Shown piece after piece: positions 23,801 through 33,407 of a DNA stretch of 64,000 nt. The first letter of the stretch is position 1. Every line of letters starts with the position of its first letter. Source of the DNA: Aplysia californica (Eukaryota > Mollusca > Gastropoda > Aplysiida > Aplysiidae); NCBI RefSeq assembly GCF_000002075.1, contig NW_004797283.1, positions 1,356,626-1,420,625 of the forward strand, written 5' to 3'. Both the position numbers and the translations under genes were made by a program. The notes under the pieces are model-generated. The model saw nothing but the letters and a program-made list of their open reading frames with translations, did not search any database and was not told the DNA's origin.

Positions 23801-26800
23801 AACGAGCAAACTCTCAAGCCTAAGGAGAGTCAAAAATAAAAGAATATTGAGTTGTCAAATTTAAGTCATATGAAAGAAATTTTATCCACAAAAAAAAAAA
23901 GCGGCAGAGACATACACACTGAGACATATGAAAAAGCTGCAGAGAAACACTAAGCCAAGTTAGACTTTTTTGTACTAAGAGTAACTGCCACGCCCACCAA
24001 CTGTAGAAGACAAAAAGTTAGCAGAAACATTGGACTTAAAACGTTCGTGGGATGACTCAACAATCTTTTTTCCCCCTTGGTTATGTGCACAGATGTGTGA
24101 GATGGAGAGAATGTGTTAGAGAGTGTGTGGGTGTATGGGTGTGCACACGTGCATGTGTGTTCATGCGTCTGTGTATGTGGGGAAACACCAAATCAATGAT
24201 CCAGGATCAGGACAATTTATCTTATCTTATCCTCCAACAAATTTCCATACAGGCTTGTGAATATTTCTGAAGCAAAGAGTATGAGTACGATCTTCATTAA
24301 AATTATCTCATTTAGTGTTTTGGAATCAATTACATTCAAAATAAACAAGACATCTTACACAACCAGGTAATTGTTATCAAAAGCCCCTACATACAATACC
24401 TCCCCTCCCCCCAAAAAATTGTGCAAGAATATTTATCACTTTAAGGTTTGGGAGCAAACATGCTGGCTTTATATTAAATCCTTTCATTATTCGTAGCAAA
24501 ATAATGGGTCTTTTACAATCCGAACTTACAACAAACAAAATATGAGAACCAAACAAAGCAACATCCACACAGCAGTATAACATTTGTCTATTTTAGGAGA
24601 AATATGTTGGGTGGGGTTCTTTGGTGGGGGGGGGTAAGTTTTTACGGCATTCGCAACTGCATAAGGTCATATTAGCATGCAGGACACATTAAATATTTTT
24701 CAGTTGGTAGGAAATTTGGAATTTTGCCAGGGTGGTGGCCGAAGCCTACTTTTATTGATTTTAGGACCACCAAAGGATCTTGAACGAGCGCAACTTGCAC
24801 ATGAGACCTCCAAGATTTTTCGCCCTTTCCCGAGAAAGCTAGGTGCTTGATCTTACCTACCATAAGATTAGGGGTGTGGATGAAAGACAGCTGCGAGAGG
24901 GATGCGAGGAATAGCAGTAGAAAGGCGGGAGAAAGAGTAAAGAGCCCAGAGGAGTTTTTTTTTTTTTGTAAGTGTTTTACGGCACTTGCAACACAGTAAG
25001 GTCATATAAATGCCAAAGATTAAAGGTGTTCCATGAGAGTAACAAACACAAAAAAGGAGGAGAGATAAGGACGACAGATATCTGATAGGAAAGAAAAAGC
25101 AAACCACACCAGAGCACCCACCAACCACGCATGCCCAGAGGAGTGGGCAAAGGGGAGTGGGGAGGCCGGAGGGTGAAGAAAGCGGAGGCGAAAGCAGACA
25201 ACAGAACATGGTTAGAGAGCAGGAAAGGAGGTGAAAACAAATTTTTAGAGAAAAAAATTTTCCGTCGCTGTCCGGATTCAAACCTGGGACCTATTGAATG
25301 AGAGGCATGCAAACATCATAACCTCTAGACCACGAGAGTCCCCTGAGAAATATGTTTTTCTGTTGTTGTTTTTTTATAGTAGAGGGTTTTATGACGCTTG
25401 CAACTGCATAATGTCATATGAGCGCCAAGGGGTGGGTGTCAACAGAGAAGTCTTTACAGGGAATCAGACTTACTCTGCTCACCTCTCTAGCTTCAGCAGT
25501 ACAAGGTCTGCTTTGACTATCAAGGCACCCCGGAAATAGCGGGTCACAAGAGAGTGACAAACATACAAAAGAAGTTGAGGAAAATGACAATAGTAAGGAT
25601 TAGGAAAGAAAAAGCAGCAGTTCCCTGTCGTAGATTAGGCACAGTTATGAGCGTGACATGATGAGTCAGCCCATTTACAATTCTACTATGCTTGAACGAG
25701 AAATGTTCCCCCTTTGGGAATGGCCTAAAGACACTACAGTCAGTGGCACTGCCCCGGGGGGTGAGAAATATGTATATTGTTGTCAAAGAAGTATTGATGC
25801 AGAACAATCATACCTCTGCTGTTCCTCCTCTGTCCATAATTGATTAAATGTTGCAGGTTTGGAACTGTCTTTTGCTCTGCCACGAACAACAACAAGATCT
25901 GAACTGTTACTTGATGTTGAGGGAGAAGCAGCAGCAGCAGCAGCTTGAGGTACAACGCCTTGAAGCAATTTGGACTTTAAACTTTGCACTTGATCAACTG
26001 CAGAACAATTAAGTGTGAGCTCAAACACAAATACTCTTATCTTCTCGCATTCACAGAGAACTTTTCAATTCTATGCCTCTATGCATCTTTCCTAGCAATT
26101 CTAAAGAATAGCAAAAGAGTTGCAAAATATAGCCTACATGAGGTAGATTATCACATACAAAAATGAAATGTCATCACCTCTCGCATCACCATATTATTCA
26201 TCAAGGCAAAAAAATTACTGAGCAAATCCAAAGTCTCATAACTTGTCAAGAAAAAGGACCCCAATATCACATATTTTCTCAAAAAGCACTCCTACTTTCT
26301 TGGAGTTTTTGAACAGGAGACCTCCCATAGCAGATGTATAAGTGTAGTTTCCGACTCATTCTCATTGGTACAACAGTATATAATATGAATGTAAAAACTT
26401 TTTGTTGAGGTATCTTTCCCATTATATCAATTTAATAAAGCTATAGATTACAAAATTTTAAACAACGATAAAGCAAAAATGAAGAAGAAGAAGAAAGCGA
26501 ACAAAATAAAAATACATACCACTTCCACTCTCCAGTTGACCTTTCTTATTCCTGGTCTTATGTTTTGAAGAGGCAAAATATGAAAAATTGGCAGTACTGG
26601 TATATTTTTCCCATGCAACCACTGGAAGCTCAGCAATTTTCTGGGGTAAGGGATAACCTGAAACAAAATCAAAATAACAGCACGTCTTCTCTAGTGACGG
26701 TTTAAAAGATCTAAAATACATCCAAGAAATAACTAAACTGAAATGCATCTGATAGAGACCCTTAAGTACACATTGTTCATGTTCATTTGCTCCAGACTGA

Positions 26801-28510
26801 GGGACGTAAGAAATAAACTTCTTCACCAGCAACCAGAAAGAGACAAGACCCTACATTTATATATTACATCAAACGTACAAAACAGTCGAATATGTCTTGA
26901 GGAACACAGTTCTTATTTATCTTAATTCTTAGGCAGGTGGTTCTCTTGAACTGTGTTTATAATATACAGTCATACCTGTATAAGACGGCCACGCATTGTC
27001 AAGGGGAAAAGTGGCTGTATAATAAGACAGGTGGCCGTCTTAGGAAGGAATGATCAAAATGAAGAAAACAAATTATTTAGGCTACTTCTGAGGTCCCAAC
27101 TAGAGGTGGTTGCATGCTTAGGACTGCCCAAGGGTTGATTAAAATGTGTTGCTGTTATTGATTATGGTTCCAGGAAAGGACAAAACAAAACGAAATGTTT
27201 CAGACGAGGAAGGCCAAATGTCATAGTAAAACAAATAAATGGGTCGCCACTACTCAGCGAACGAGCGGGCACGTCTGTCGCGAATTTTTGTTGACTTCTT
27301 TTGCTATGGACTGGGTTGTGGGCGGGCTTTATAGGTTATGACGGGTCACACGCTTCCCTTAAAAGCAGCTGAAAATTTATTGTTACCCATTGGTCACTTG
27401 GGTAAACACTGGGAGTGATCTAAGCAACATGACCGTTTCATCCATTTGAGGGACTGACAACGACAGGTGAATGAATTATGACGGCTTGTCCGCAACGTCA
27501 GGGGAAAATGCATAATTTTTTACAGTCTGGCCGTCTTAGGCAGGTAGATTTGACCGTGGGTGGATAAAAAAGGGTGACCACGGCCGCGTTGGACAGGTGC
27601 CCGTTTTACACAGTTAAATTATATAGAAAAAGCACAAGGGGGGGAAATGGAAAGTGGCCGTTTGTACAGGTGGCCATCATGGCAGGTTCAACTGTATAGA
27701 AAACCCCCCCACAAAGATGGGAGAGTGAAGTGATGTTTGAGCAGGTTCATAGTATGTATAATAATTGTGAATTTCACAAATGACAGTTTACATTCTAATG
27801 AGATGCCATTTTCTAAAAAAATGTTTTGTTCCATCAGTAGTGACCCGTTTTCTATTCAACAAACACAATTTCCACGGTGCAAAATAGATATATCTAATTT
27901 TTCTTATTCAAGCTAACCAAATGATCTGTCCATTGATAACAAAATCGTTAGTTATGGTTACAATTCCAGTCTTCATTCTTATTTATAAGTGAAAAGTAAA
28001 GTCCAACCTGTTCTAACAGCCACCTCTATAAGACAACCATCTGAGCAAACGGCCACTTCCCATAATCCCCTTTGCAGTTTTTTTAACATTATTTTGGCAC
28101 TGTGTAATGCAGTCACCTGTCTAGGATGACCATTTTACTCCTCGACAATGTGTAACCATCTTTGACAATTTCGACAGTATTTCAGTACTGACTCGGAGAT
28201 AAACACATTGTTTTCAACCACTCTACTGAGAAGACTTTTTCCATGCCTGCTTTCTGCACATAATAAACGTACCAAAGTTCTCTCCTTTCTGAAGCCTTTC
28301 TACAAAGTGTAGTGGATCAGCCAAAGCCTCATCTTGTGATCTGTACAAGGTTTCGATGTCTTGAGCAGTCTGTTTTCGTTGAGCTTCCAGAAGTGCAATA
28401 GTGTGGAGGAGGTGCCTGTAGTCACTGTTCTCTTTCAAGGCGACATGGTCACTCTCGAAGTAGTATGGATCACTGATTTTCTCATACGAGAAGTCTTCCT
28501 TTTCCGCCAT
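16508..28510 (-). CDS. ZZZ3: ZZZ3 orthologue (SANT/Myb and ZZ-domain subunit of the ATAC complex)
   Basis: Human ZZZ3 is a nuclear histone-H3 reader (through its ZZ finger) in the ATAC acetyltransferase complex. Eight exons give a continuous, phase-consistent frame: 28510-28273, 26657-26520, 25997-25814, 23819-23723, 22471-22376, 20242-20057, 19216-19088 and 16608 to about 16508, all with AG/GT borders. About 389 residues are recovered. Order: [11 protein letters not shown] helical region, a Pro/Ala-rich linker, the Myb-like domain beginning [14 protein letters not shown] and [10 protein letters not shown], then [12 protein letters not shown], a basic helix [13 protein letters not shown], and the first half of the ZZ finger ([26 protein letters not shown]). 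All blocks match recalled human ZZZ3 in order. In-frame TAA precedes the ATG, so the long disordered N-terminus of the vertebrate protein is absent. The final exon, with the remaining ZZ ligands, was not located. Confidence 0.93.
17592..18295. mobile_element. piggyBac-like (TTAA) non-autonomous element in ZZZ3 intron 7
   Basis: TTAA lies at 17592-17595 and 18292-18295. The terminal inverted repeats are perfect over 13 bp: CCCTTAAAACCCT at the left and AGGGTTTTAAGGG at the right. The left end has a subterminal direct repeat, CTATACCGCTGGTAACCGCT, twice. A + frame at 17878-18072 may be a transposase remnant. Confidence 0.85.
17878..18072 (+). pseudogene. Possible acidic N-terminal remnant of a piggyBac-type transposase
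   Basis: A 64-residue frame inside the TTAA element contains [20 protein letters not shown]. Acidic, low-order N-termini are common in piggyBac-family transposases, but no catalytic domain or cysteine-rich tail is present. The assignment rests on position inside the element and composition only. Confidence 0.3.
18300..18416. repeat. Right-end remnant of a pogo-like element
   Basis: 'TTTATTACTGGATCCCTAAT' and the end 'cgttataacagtattccactg' followed by TA resemble the right end of the element at 5483-6287. No left end is visible; it directly abuts the TTAA element. Confidence 0.45.
19088..19216 (-). CDS. ZZZ3: ZZZ3 coding exon 7
   Basis: It encodes [33 protein letters not shown] and HVGYK, the acidic segment and basic helix just before the ZZ finger. 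Acceptor CTGTCTCTGCTCAG, donor GTATGT. Confidence 0.93.
19320..19483. repeat. Short pogo-like MITE in ZZZ3 intron 6
   Basis: The left end is 'acagaacctgctctaacag' and the right end is 'gtggccatctaagacaatg', 'tagactg'. A poly-C run lies in the middle. Same family as 27999-28177. Confidence 0.5.
20057..20242 (-). CDS. ZZZ3: ZZZ3 coding exon 6
   Basis: It encodes [34 protein letters not shown] and [11 protein letters not shown] (human STFMTSHEPPVYMDEDDD). 62 codons, phase 0 on both sides, donor GTAAGT. Confidence 0.92.
20618..20783. other. Assembly gap (166 N) inside a (GA)n tract
   Basis: N runs from 20618 to 20783 with GA repeats on both sides (20591-20617 and 20784-20813). The gap is in ZZZ3 intron 5. 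The translated frame crossing it is an artefact. Confidence 0.99.
20985..22315 (-). mobile_element. LINE reverse-transcriptase fragment in ZZZ3 intron 5
   Basis: Read on the - strand, 22230-22026 encodes [20 protein letters not shown] and [14 protein letters not shown], preceded by [10 protein letters not shown]. These match the RT finger/palm region of a common invertebrate LINE group (…YEGMTCRVVHGGQLT…TGVRQG). At 21080-21030 the C-terminal [15 protein letters not shown]-like motif follows. The frame is broken by several stops and shifts and lacks the endonuclease, so it is a 5'-truncated dead copy. A 231-bp MITE interrupts it at 21361-21591. The clade is not assigned with confidence. Confidence 0.8.
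21361..21591. mobile_element. TTAA-flanked MITE inserted in the LINE
   Basis: TTAA lies at 21361-21364 and 21588-21591. The inverted termini are CTCTTTATCTCC and, reverse complemented, CTCTGTATCTCC. Length is 231 bp with no coding capacity. Its insertion into the LINE makes it the younger of the two. Confidence 0.75.
22376..22471 (-). CDS. ZZZ3: ZZZ3 coding exon 5
   Basis: It encodes [20 protein letters not shown] and [12 protein letters not shown], matching human [20 protein letters not shown] and GRTPNLYIYSKK. Acceptor TTTTTATCCCAAG, donor GTAACA. A LINE fragment starts only about 60 bases into the next intron. Confidence 0.95.
23083..23262 (-). repeat. SINE family A copy (3' part)
   Basis: On + it reads 'TTTTAGTAAGTGTGTTACGG', 'cgcttgccaaacaataaggt' to 'accacaccagagcaccc'. 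It lies in ZZZ3 intron 4 and abuts the 3' half of a SINE family C copy (23262-23370). Confidence 0.6.
23262..23370 (+). repeat. 3' half of SINE family C
   Basis: 'gtccaggctggctctgacaa' and 'ctccaaaatgatctcaattg' match the body and tail of 14535-14752. The tRNA head is replaced by the family A copy. Confidence 0.5.
23723..23819 (-). CDS. ZZZ3: ZZZ3 coding exon 4
   Basis: It encodes [18 protein letters not shown] and [14 protein letters not shown], the middle of the Myb-like domain with the conserved SRRW. Too short for an ordinary ORF scan; found from the splice sites and the human sequence. Confidence 0.95.
24636..24865 (-). repeat. Repeat sharing the family A/D tail module
   Basis: It begins on + with 'TTTTTACGGCATTCGCAACT', 'gcataaggtcatattagc', the same tail as families A and D. 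The body ('gccagggtggtggccgaagc') is unrelated to either. Only one copy is in the window. Confidence 0.4.
24965..25344 (-). repeat. SINE family A, full-length copy with tRNA-like head
   Basis: On the - strand a tRNA-like head begins near 25344: A box CGTGGTCTAGAGGTTATGA and B box CAGGTTTGAATCCGGAC. A body of about 120 bp follows, then the family A module (GTGGTTGG...), then the tail 'ttgcaagtgccgtaaaacac' and an A run. It gives the likely full structure of family A. Confidence 0.75.
25376..25765 (-). repeat. Repeat family D, copy 2
   Basis: It aligns by eye end to end with 14943-15335, with scattered substitutions and small indels. It sits immediately downstream of ZZZ3 exon 3, its edge about 50 bases from the donor. 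Confidence 0.75.
25814..25997 (-). CDS. ZZZ3: ZZZ3 coding exon 3
   Basis: It encodes [11 protein letters not shown], a run of six alanines from GCT/GCA-type codons, and the start of the Myb/SANT domain [15 protein letters not shown] (human KPETFNQLWTVEEQ). Donor GTATGA. The alanine tract could be length-variable. Confidence 0.93.
26520..26657 (-). CDS. ZZZ3: ZZZ3 coding exon 2
   Basis: Acceptor TTTTGTTTCAG. It encodes [18 protein letters not shown] (human YPQRVVQLPEIVWDQY) and a basic stretch [12 protein letters not shown]. Donor GTATGT. Confidence 0.9.
26967..27694. mobile_element. pogo-like non-autonomous element in ZZZ3 intron 1
   Basis: It begins CAGTCATACCTGTATAAGAC after TA (26965-26966) and ends GGCAGGTTCAACTG before TA (27695-27696). 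'ggccgtcttaggaagg' and 'ggccgtcttaggcagg' are subterminal repeats. The family matches 40096-40902. No transposase domain. Confidence 0.8.
27999..28177. mobile_element. Short pogo-like MITE in ZZZ3 intron 1
   Basis: The left end AAGTCCAACCTGTTCTAACA follows TA and the right end AATTTCGACAG precedes TA. Same short family as 19320-19483. Confidence 0.55.
28273..28510 (-). CDS. ZZZ3: ZZZ3 coding exon 1
   Basis: It begins with ATG (28510-28508) directly after an in-frame TAA. It encodes [18 protein letters not shown] and [14 protein letters not shown], close to human [15 protein letters not shown]. It ends with a split Gly codon at donor GTACGT. An acceptor-like TTCATTTCAG about 21 bases before the ATG suggests a spliced 5' UTR. 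Confidence 0.93.
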
Positions 28511-29960
28511 TTAAAAAATGTACTGTGTATTCTGAAATGAACAACACAACTAAAACTTAAGTCCAGACACAATGAAGAAATGCTATTGCAGTGAAGCCCC
28601 GAATGATACAAATTTATATAATACTAACAATCTTATAATCATATTATAATATAGACTTAAGTGCTGATAGACTTGCCATATCTAGCCTTTTAAGTATATG
28701 TATTATTATTCATGTATTATAAAAATATAACATTTTAACACTCCAAAGTTCAAGTAGTAAGCATTACGTTGGCTAGCTGTTAAAATGTAGGCCTACAACT
28801 CTCAAAATGTTTAATTTCTTTTTATTGCAATTTCTTAATTTGAGGTATATCAGTAACATGTTCTCAAGAAATACTTTGTCAAAATTCAAATTGCACATAT
28901 TGAAAAATGAAAAAAATAGCAAGAATACATGATAATGTATGTAAAATTCTTAAAAGAATGAAATACTTTTTCTCTCTCCTGCAAAATATTGCTTTTTGAG
29001 CTTAGTACATTTTCACAATTGCTGACAATTAGCTTCGTTACTGAGCAAGCCAACTATCTGATTTCCTTTTCTGCACCAAGGCGGCATCAAACCCTCTATT
29101 GACATTTCAGCAAATATTTTTTATTGCCATAACTGTCACAGACATTCCTTGTGTGGAACTTGGAGACAGCCAGAGATTTATATATATATAACACTAACAC
29201 TGTTCAAGTTTGCTAATAATCAAGAGCAAACCGCACTTCAAGTTTCGTCAAATCTCCATTTGATATAAATCCTTGGAATGCCCAAGGTATGAAAGTAGCT
29301 CCCAAAACTTTTTCGGAGGCCATTATAAGTTGTAAACATTGTAGACAATCAATAATTAGGTGGTTTCAGTTCTTCAACACTTTATGTGTAAAATTTAGCC
29401 CTGTTTCCAAATTTGGAACTCTGGGCACTGACCAGCTTTTGGCTGGTTCCAAATTTGGAACTCTGGGAAACAATCTTCTTATGACCAATTTTAGCAAAAT
29501 ATCATAAATAAATAGAGAGTTAGGACCGTCATGAGTGTAAACACCAACACTTTTGATCATCCATCCTCTCCCTCAGTCTTTGCTCTAAATGTATCCTGCG
29601 CCTGGTTGTCAACATCAACCTGTCTGGATACCTGCTGTTGCAATTTACGTATCAATCATCTTTAAAATACCACAGCAAAATGAAGCAATCCATCGACCTA
29701 AACAAAAAGCAATTGTAAACGCCACTTCCTTTTGATCTAAATGCACCTGGTCCCTGCTGTTCTCACTGCCTTCTTACAGCACAGGCAGACCATGGCCAAT
29801 CAGGTGGAACTTACTGCAGACCACCTAGAATGCAGTGGGTCTAAACACTGGTCAGTCAAGCAGGATTTACCGTTGAACACCTTGTCGGGGTTGCTACAAA
29901 GAGGAATTCCATAACGAGCAACCACTATGAAATAGAGTATAGAATTAAAATAGAGGTTTT

Positions 29961-30030
29961 CGGGTTAAGGTTAATGCTAGGGTTAGAGTGTTACTGTTAG
30001 GGTTTGGGTTAGGGTAAGGGTTGGGCTTAG
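29961..30030 (+). repeat. Degenerate interstitial TTAGGG-like tract
   Basis: GGTTAAGG, CTAGGGTTAGAG, GTTAGGGTTTGGGTTAGGG and TAAGGGTTGGG follow each other. This resembles decayed telomere-type repeats but could be chance G/T-rich sequence. Confidence 0.4.
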
Positions 30031-31090
30031 AAAGGTCTTTTCTTTATTGTGTTTGTCGGAGGTGGTTGCTCATTACGGAAGTCTATATTCTTTGCTACCA
30101 TCAAGAGGACATGCACTGTTTTGACTTGTCTCAGATACAATTCAAACATGATAAAACTTGCAAAACAAAATTATTGCAGGGTAACTGAATCAGAAGTGTT
30201 CAACAATAACTTTAAGCTAGTTTTTACATTTTTGAACATTTTGATCGGAAATGAAAAGAAGACAGAAGGCGTAGTCTTGTCTAAAGTAATTATAAATAAA
30301 ATAAGTAGTAGTGAGTATATAACAGTATATAATATATATATATATATTATGTGCGAGTGAGGCAGCGTAGTGAAAACAGGTGCTCGTCAAAATAATCAAA
30401 GTGAAGAAACTGGCATTTTTCCGAAGGTTTGTGAATTTTTATCGAATTCTTGTTTTTTAGCCCCCAATACCTTTCATGCCCATTAAAGAACACATATTTC
30501 TGTGTGGATTTTACTGAAAAAAAGTAAATTTTCAATTTCCCCGGACTCTCAAGCTGAGGAAATACTAATCTTTGGCAGCCATTTTCTCACTACACTAATT
30601 TTACCTCTGAAACTAGGCGACTCCCACCTCCTCCATTTGCAAATGCCTCTATCTTGACCTATATATTCAGAACAGATCATGGATTATTTTGTCATCCAAA
30701 GCAAGACCAATGAACATGGTTTAAGATGATAAATCTACATGTGCCCAAAAATTGACGAGAGCCTGATTCCACCACATCGTCACACATGGAAATAGGAAGA
30801 GGTCGAAGTATAGCCTACCCGGAAGAACAGCACTAGTCTAGTCTAATTTGTTAAGTTCTTCCATCATACCATATTTATAAATGGAATTTGTCAAAAGTTG
30901 GAACACTGAATGTTTTCACCCATTGTGGATGCGGCTGAGCCCGGAAAGTAATCTTTTTATTAAATTATTTTTTTTAGGACTTTGGCTTACTTTCTGCAGA
31001 CAAACTACCCTCTTGGCAATATAAATTAGAGTCATATCAAAGCCTCCTAACTCCGAATCCACGTTTAGTTTTAGTAATATTAATTTAAAA

Positions 31091-32060
31091 AATAATGGAT
31101 TGCATTTATATAGCGCATATCCACTTATGCAATGCTCTATGCGCTTAACATGATAAATATTGTGGATTTACAAATCAATTTTAAAGGTACATAGTGTTAC
31201 ATACTCGTGCAAACACATATTCACTCACGCACGCACCACACACACATACATACACACATACGTGTACATATTATGCACATACGCACATACAAACTCACAA
31301 CGATCTACAGCTTGGATGGATTCTGTCTAATCGAAATATGATGAAAATAGAAATGCTTTTAGTTTCTTCTTAAAAATTTCTAGATTTTCTGCTTCTCTGA
31401 TAGTTTTTGGAAGCCTATTCCAAACAAGTAGGGCAAAATATGAAAAAGAGCGTTGGCCATACGATTTGTAATTTATTTTAGGCTTAACAAGGGTTGTTTT
31501 GTCACTTGATGATCTGAGCGTTCTAGGAGGCACATAGGGTGTTAAAAGCTGTTTTAGATAGTCCGGTGATAAATCATTTAAGCACTTTTAGCAAGTTAAA
31601 CAGATTTTATATATGATACACTCTTTCACTAGGAGCCAGTGTAATGCATTTAAAATAGGAGTCACATGATCATGCTTTAGTTTAGTGATTATTTTGGCAG
31701 CTCAATATTTTGTAGTCTTTGTAGTTGTTGTAAAATTTCTAGATTTTCTGCTTCTCTGATAGTTTTTGGAAGCCTATTCCAAACAAGTGGGGCAAAATAT
31801 GAAAAAGAGCGTTGGCCATATGATTTGTAATTTATTTTTTTAACAAGGGTTGTTTTGTCACTTGATGATCTGAGCGTTCTAGGCTAGGAGGCACAAAGGG
31901 TGTTTAAAAGTTCATCAGGTACACCAGCCAGTAAAGAATTGCAATAATCAATCCTTGACAATATTATAAGTGATGTTATTAAAATTTTGGTGACACCAAC
32001 AGACAGATATTTTCTAATGCTCCCTATTTTCTTCAGCTGGAGATATAGATTTTTACAAAG
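31091..32060 (-). mobile_element. LINE 3' fragment with internally duplicated C-terminus
   Basis: On the - strand, 31960-31905 encodes RIDYCNSLLAGVPDEL, a standard LINE RT C-terminal motif. 31720-31550 encodes DHVTPILNALHWL and SPDYLKQLL. 31533-31327 encodes RTLRSSSDKTTL, GQRSFSYFALLVWNRLP and LEIFKKKLKAFLF. The 3' end has GCGCTATATAAATGCAATCC. A second copy of the C-terminal segment (31732-31910) is inserted out of order between the first two motifs. Stops and small indels show it is dead. The motifs suit the L2/CR1-like branch, but the clade is not certain. Confidence 0.8.
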
Positions 32061-32629
32061 ATTGGATACATATGGTATTTCATTGACATATCTTGATCTA
32101 GCACCACACCTAGTACAAGTAGGCCAAGAAAAGATCCTTGATCTGATCTAGATATTTAGATCATTAGACCGGAAACATGCTTGTTTGTCGCAGGCCTCGA
32201 CTCTAGGCTAGATGTGGCCCACGGAAAAATGTCACAGGCCTTGACTGTGCCCTGCATTATGGATCCGAAGTTATCACTGACACTCTCAAAAAGAGTAAAT
32301 TAATGATTGCTTGATTGTATGAATTGAATTATATTTTTCAATTGTTTTTAACGAAGGAACATTTATTGTTGAAATTTTACCACCAAGTAATTTAAATTTG
32401 TTTTGATTTGCATACAAAAAGGTAGAAATATTGAAGAACACTACAAGCTGAATTGACATTTTACAGAAGAACTAGAGAAATCTACCTCTCTATACCACCA
32501 CCAATTTGAAGGTGGAGAATAAAAAACAGTATTTTTTTTACTAATACACCCGTCTCATGTACACGTTTGATATACTTTTATTCCAGTAGTATTTTACAGG
32601 CTGAACACGAAGGTCTTCATTTTTGCCGC

Positions 32630-32705
32630 AAATCAATAGATCTATTATAATCTAGATCTAGATTCTACTATAATTCTAGATCTATATCTAGATCTAGTTT
32701 TATTG
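32630..32705. repeat. TAGATC-type simple repeat
   Basis: Overlapping CTAGATCTAGA words with interruptions. Similar tracts recur at 35473-35600, 35963-36003 and elsewhere, so this is a genome-wide simple motif rather than a local gene feature. Confidence 0.7.
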
Positions 32706-33200
32706 ATGTTTGAAAATAGTAAATTTAACTCTATAAATGGGGGGTTTCAGGGGGGCACCTAAAAAGAATCTGGGGGGTTTCAGGGGGGCCCCCTGAATTT
32801 CACAATGATTTGATGTTTTGGCAATTAGGATTGATATTTACTTGAAAACAATTGATTTGCAAGGGTTTTAGTGGCCATGCGTGTGTGTTCTACGGCAAAA
32901 ATTGTGGTAGTTTATGCATCTATGTGTGGGTGCAAAAGAAAAAATGTACCTAAAAACGTAAGTTACAGTTACAACTACAGTGTTAAAGTGCTGTGGGTAG
33001 TCCGTGCTGTGATTACGACTGTCATCAATTTGATACTCTCGTACGAAATTGTGACAAACTGGACTGGGCGTGTGACATGGCAAACAGTAACAGGGCCTGT
33101 CAATTATGTCAATAAACCAGTCGCTGAAATAGAAAAATTGCAAAGTATTTTAGCCTTGTGTGTTAGCCATTTAAAACAATGTGGCTTGTTCATAACTTAC

Positions 33201-33300
33201 CTTGAAACTAATTGGGAACAGCGATTGACGAAGTCCTCTCTTCACCTTCTCATTGTGGGGCGCAAGGCCAGATTCGGCTAGTCGGCTTGAAAGGAAACCG
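33201..33300 (-). other. ZZZ3: Candidate 5' UTR exon of ZZZ3
   Basis: On the - strand 'cccaattagtttcaag' is followed by GTAAGTTATG, a near-consensus donor. The upstream sequence is GC-richer and contains only a tiny open frame (ATG then TGA two codons later). Exon 1 of the coding part has an acceptor 21 bases before its ATG, so an upstream non-coding exon is needed. The link between the two is inference. Confidence 0.45.
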
Positions 33301-33407
33301 AAAGTAGCACCAGTCTTTGCCTCCTAGCCTAGCCTAGGGCCTAGCCAAGTCAGTGTTGCCAGCCGGGGCCTTTTAAAAATTGGGATTCTGTCTCGTGGAT
33401 AAATTAG

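Larger units (their letters stand above)
28531..33200. other. ZZZ3: Probable 5' intron of ZZZ3
   Basis: It lies between the acceptor before exon 1 and the donor at 33200-33199 (- strand). It holds a degenerate TTAGGG-like tract (29961-30030), a duplicated palindromic motif CCAAATTTGG (29408 and 29451), a LINE fragment (31091-32060) and a TAGATC-rich tract near 32640-32700. No coding exon was recognised. Confidence 0.5.

Noticed and set aside
25262-25344. True tRNA gene on the - strand
   Set aside because: A and B boxes are present, but the acceptor stem does not pair well and the sequence continues into a SINE body and tail.
32871-33281. 136-residue + frame next to the putative ZZZ3 first exon
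   Set aside because: It has no recognisable domain or splice context and overlaps a better-supported - strand donor and a 91-residue antisense frame.
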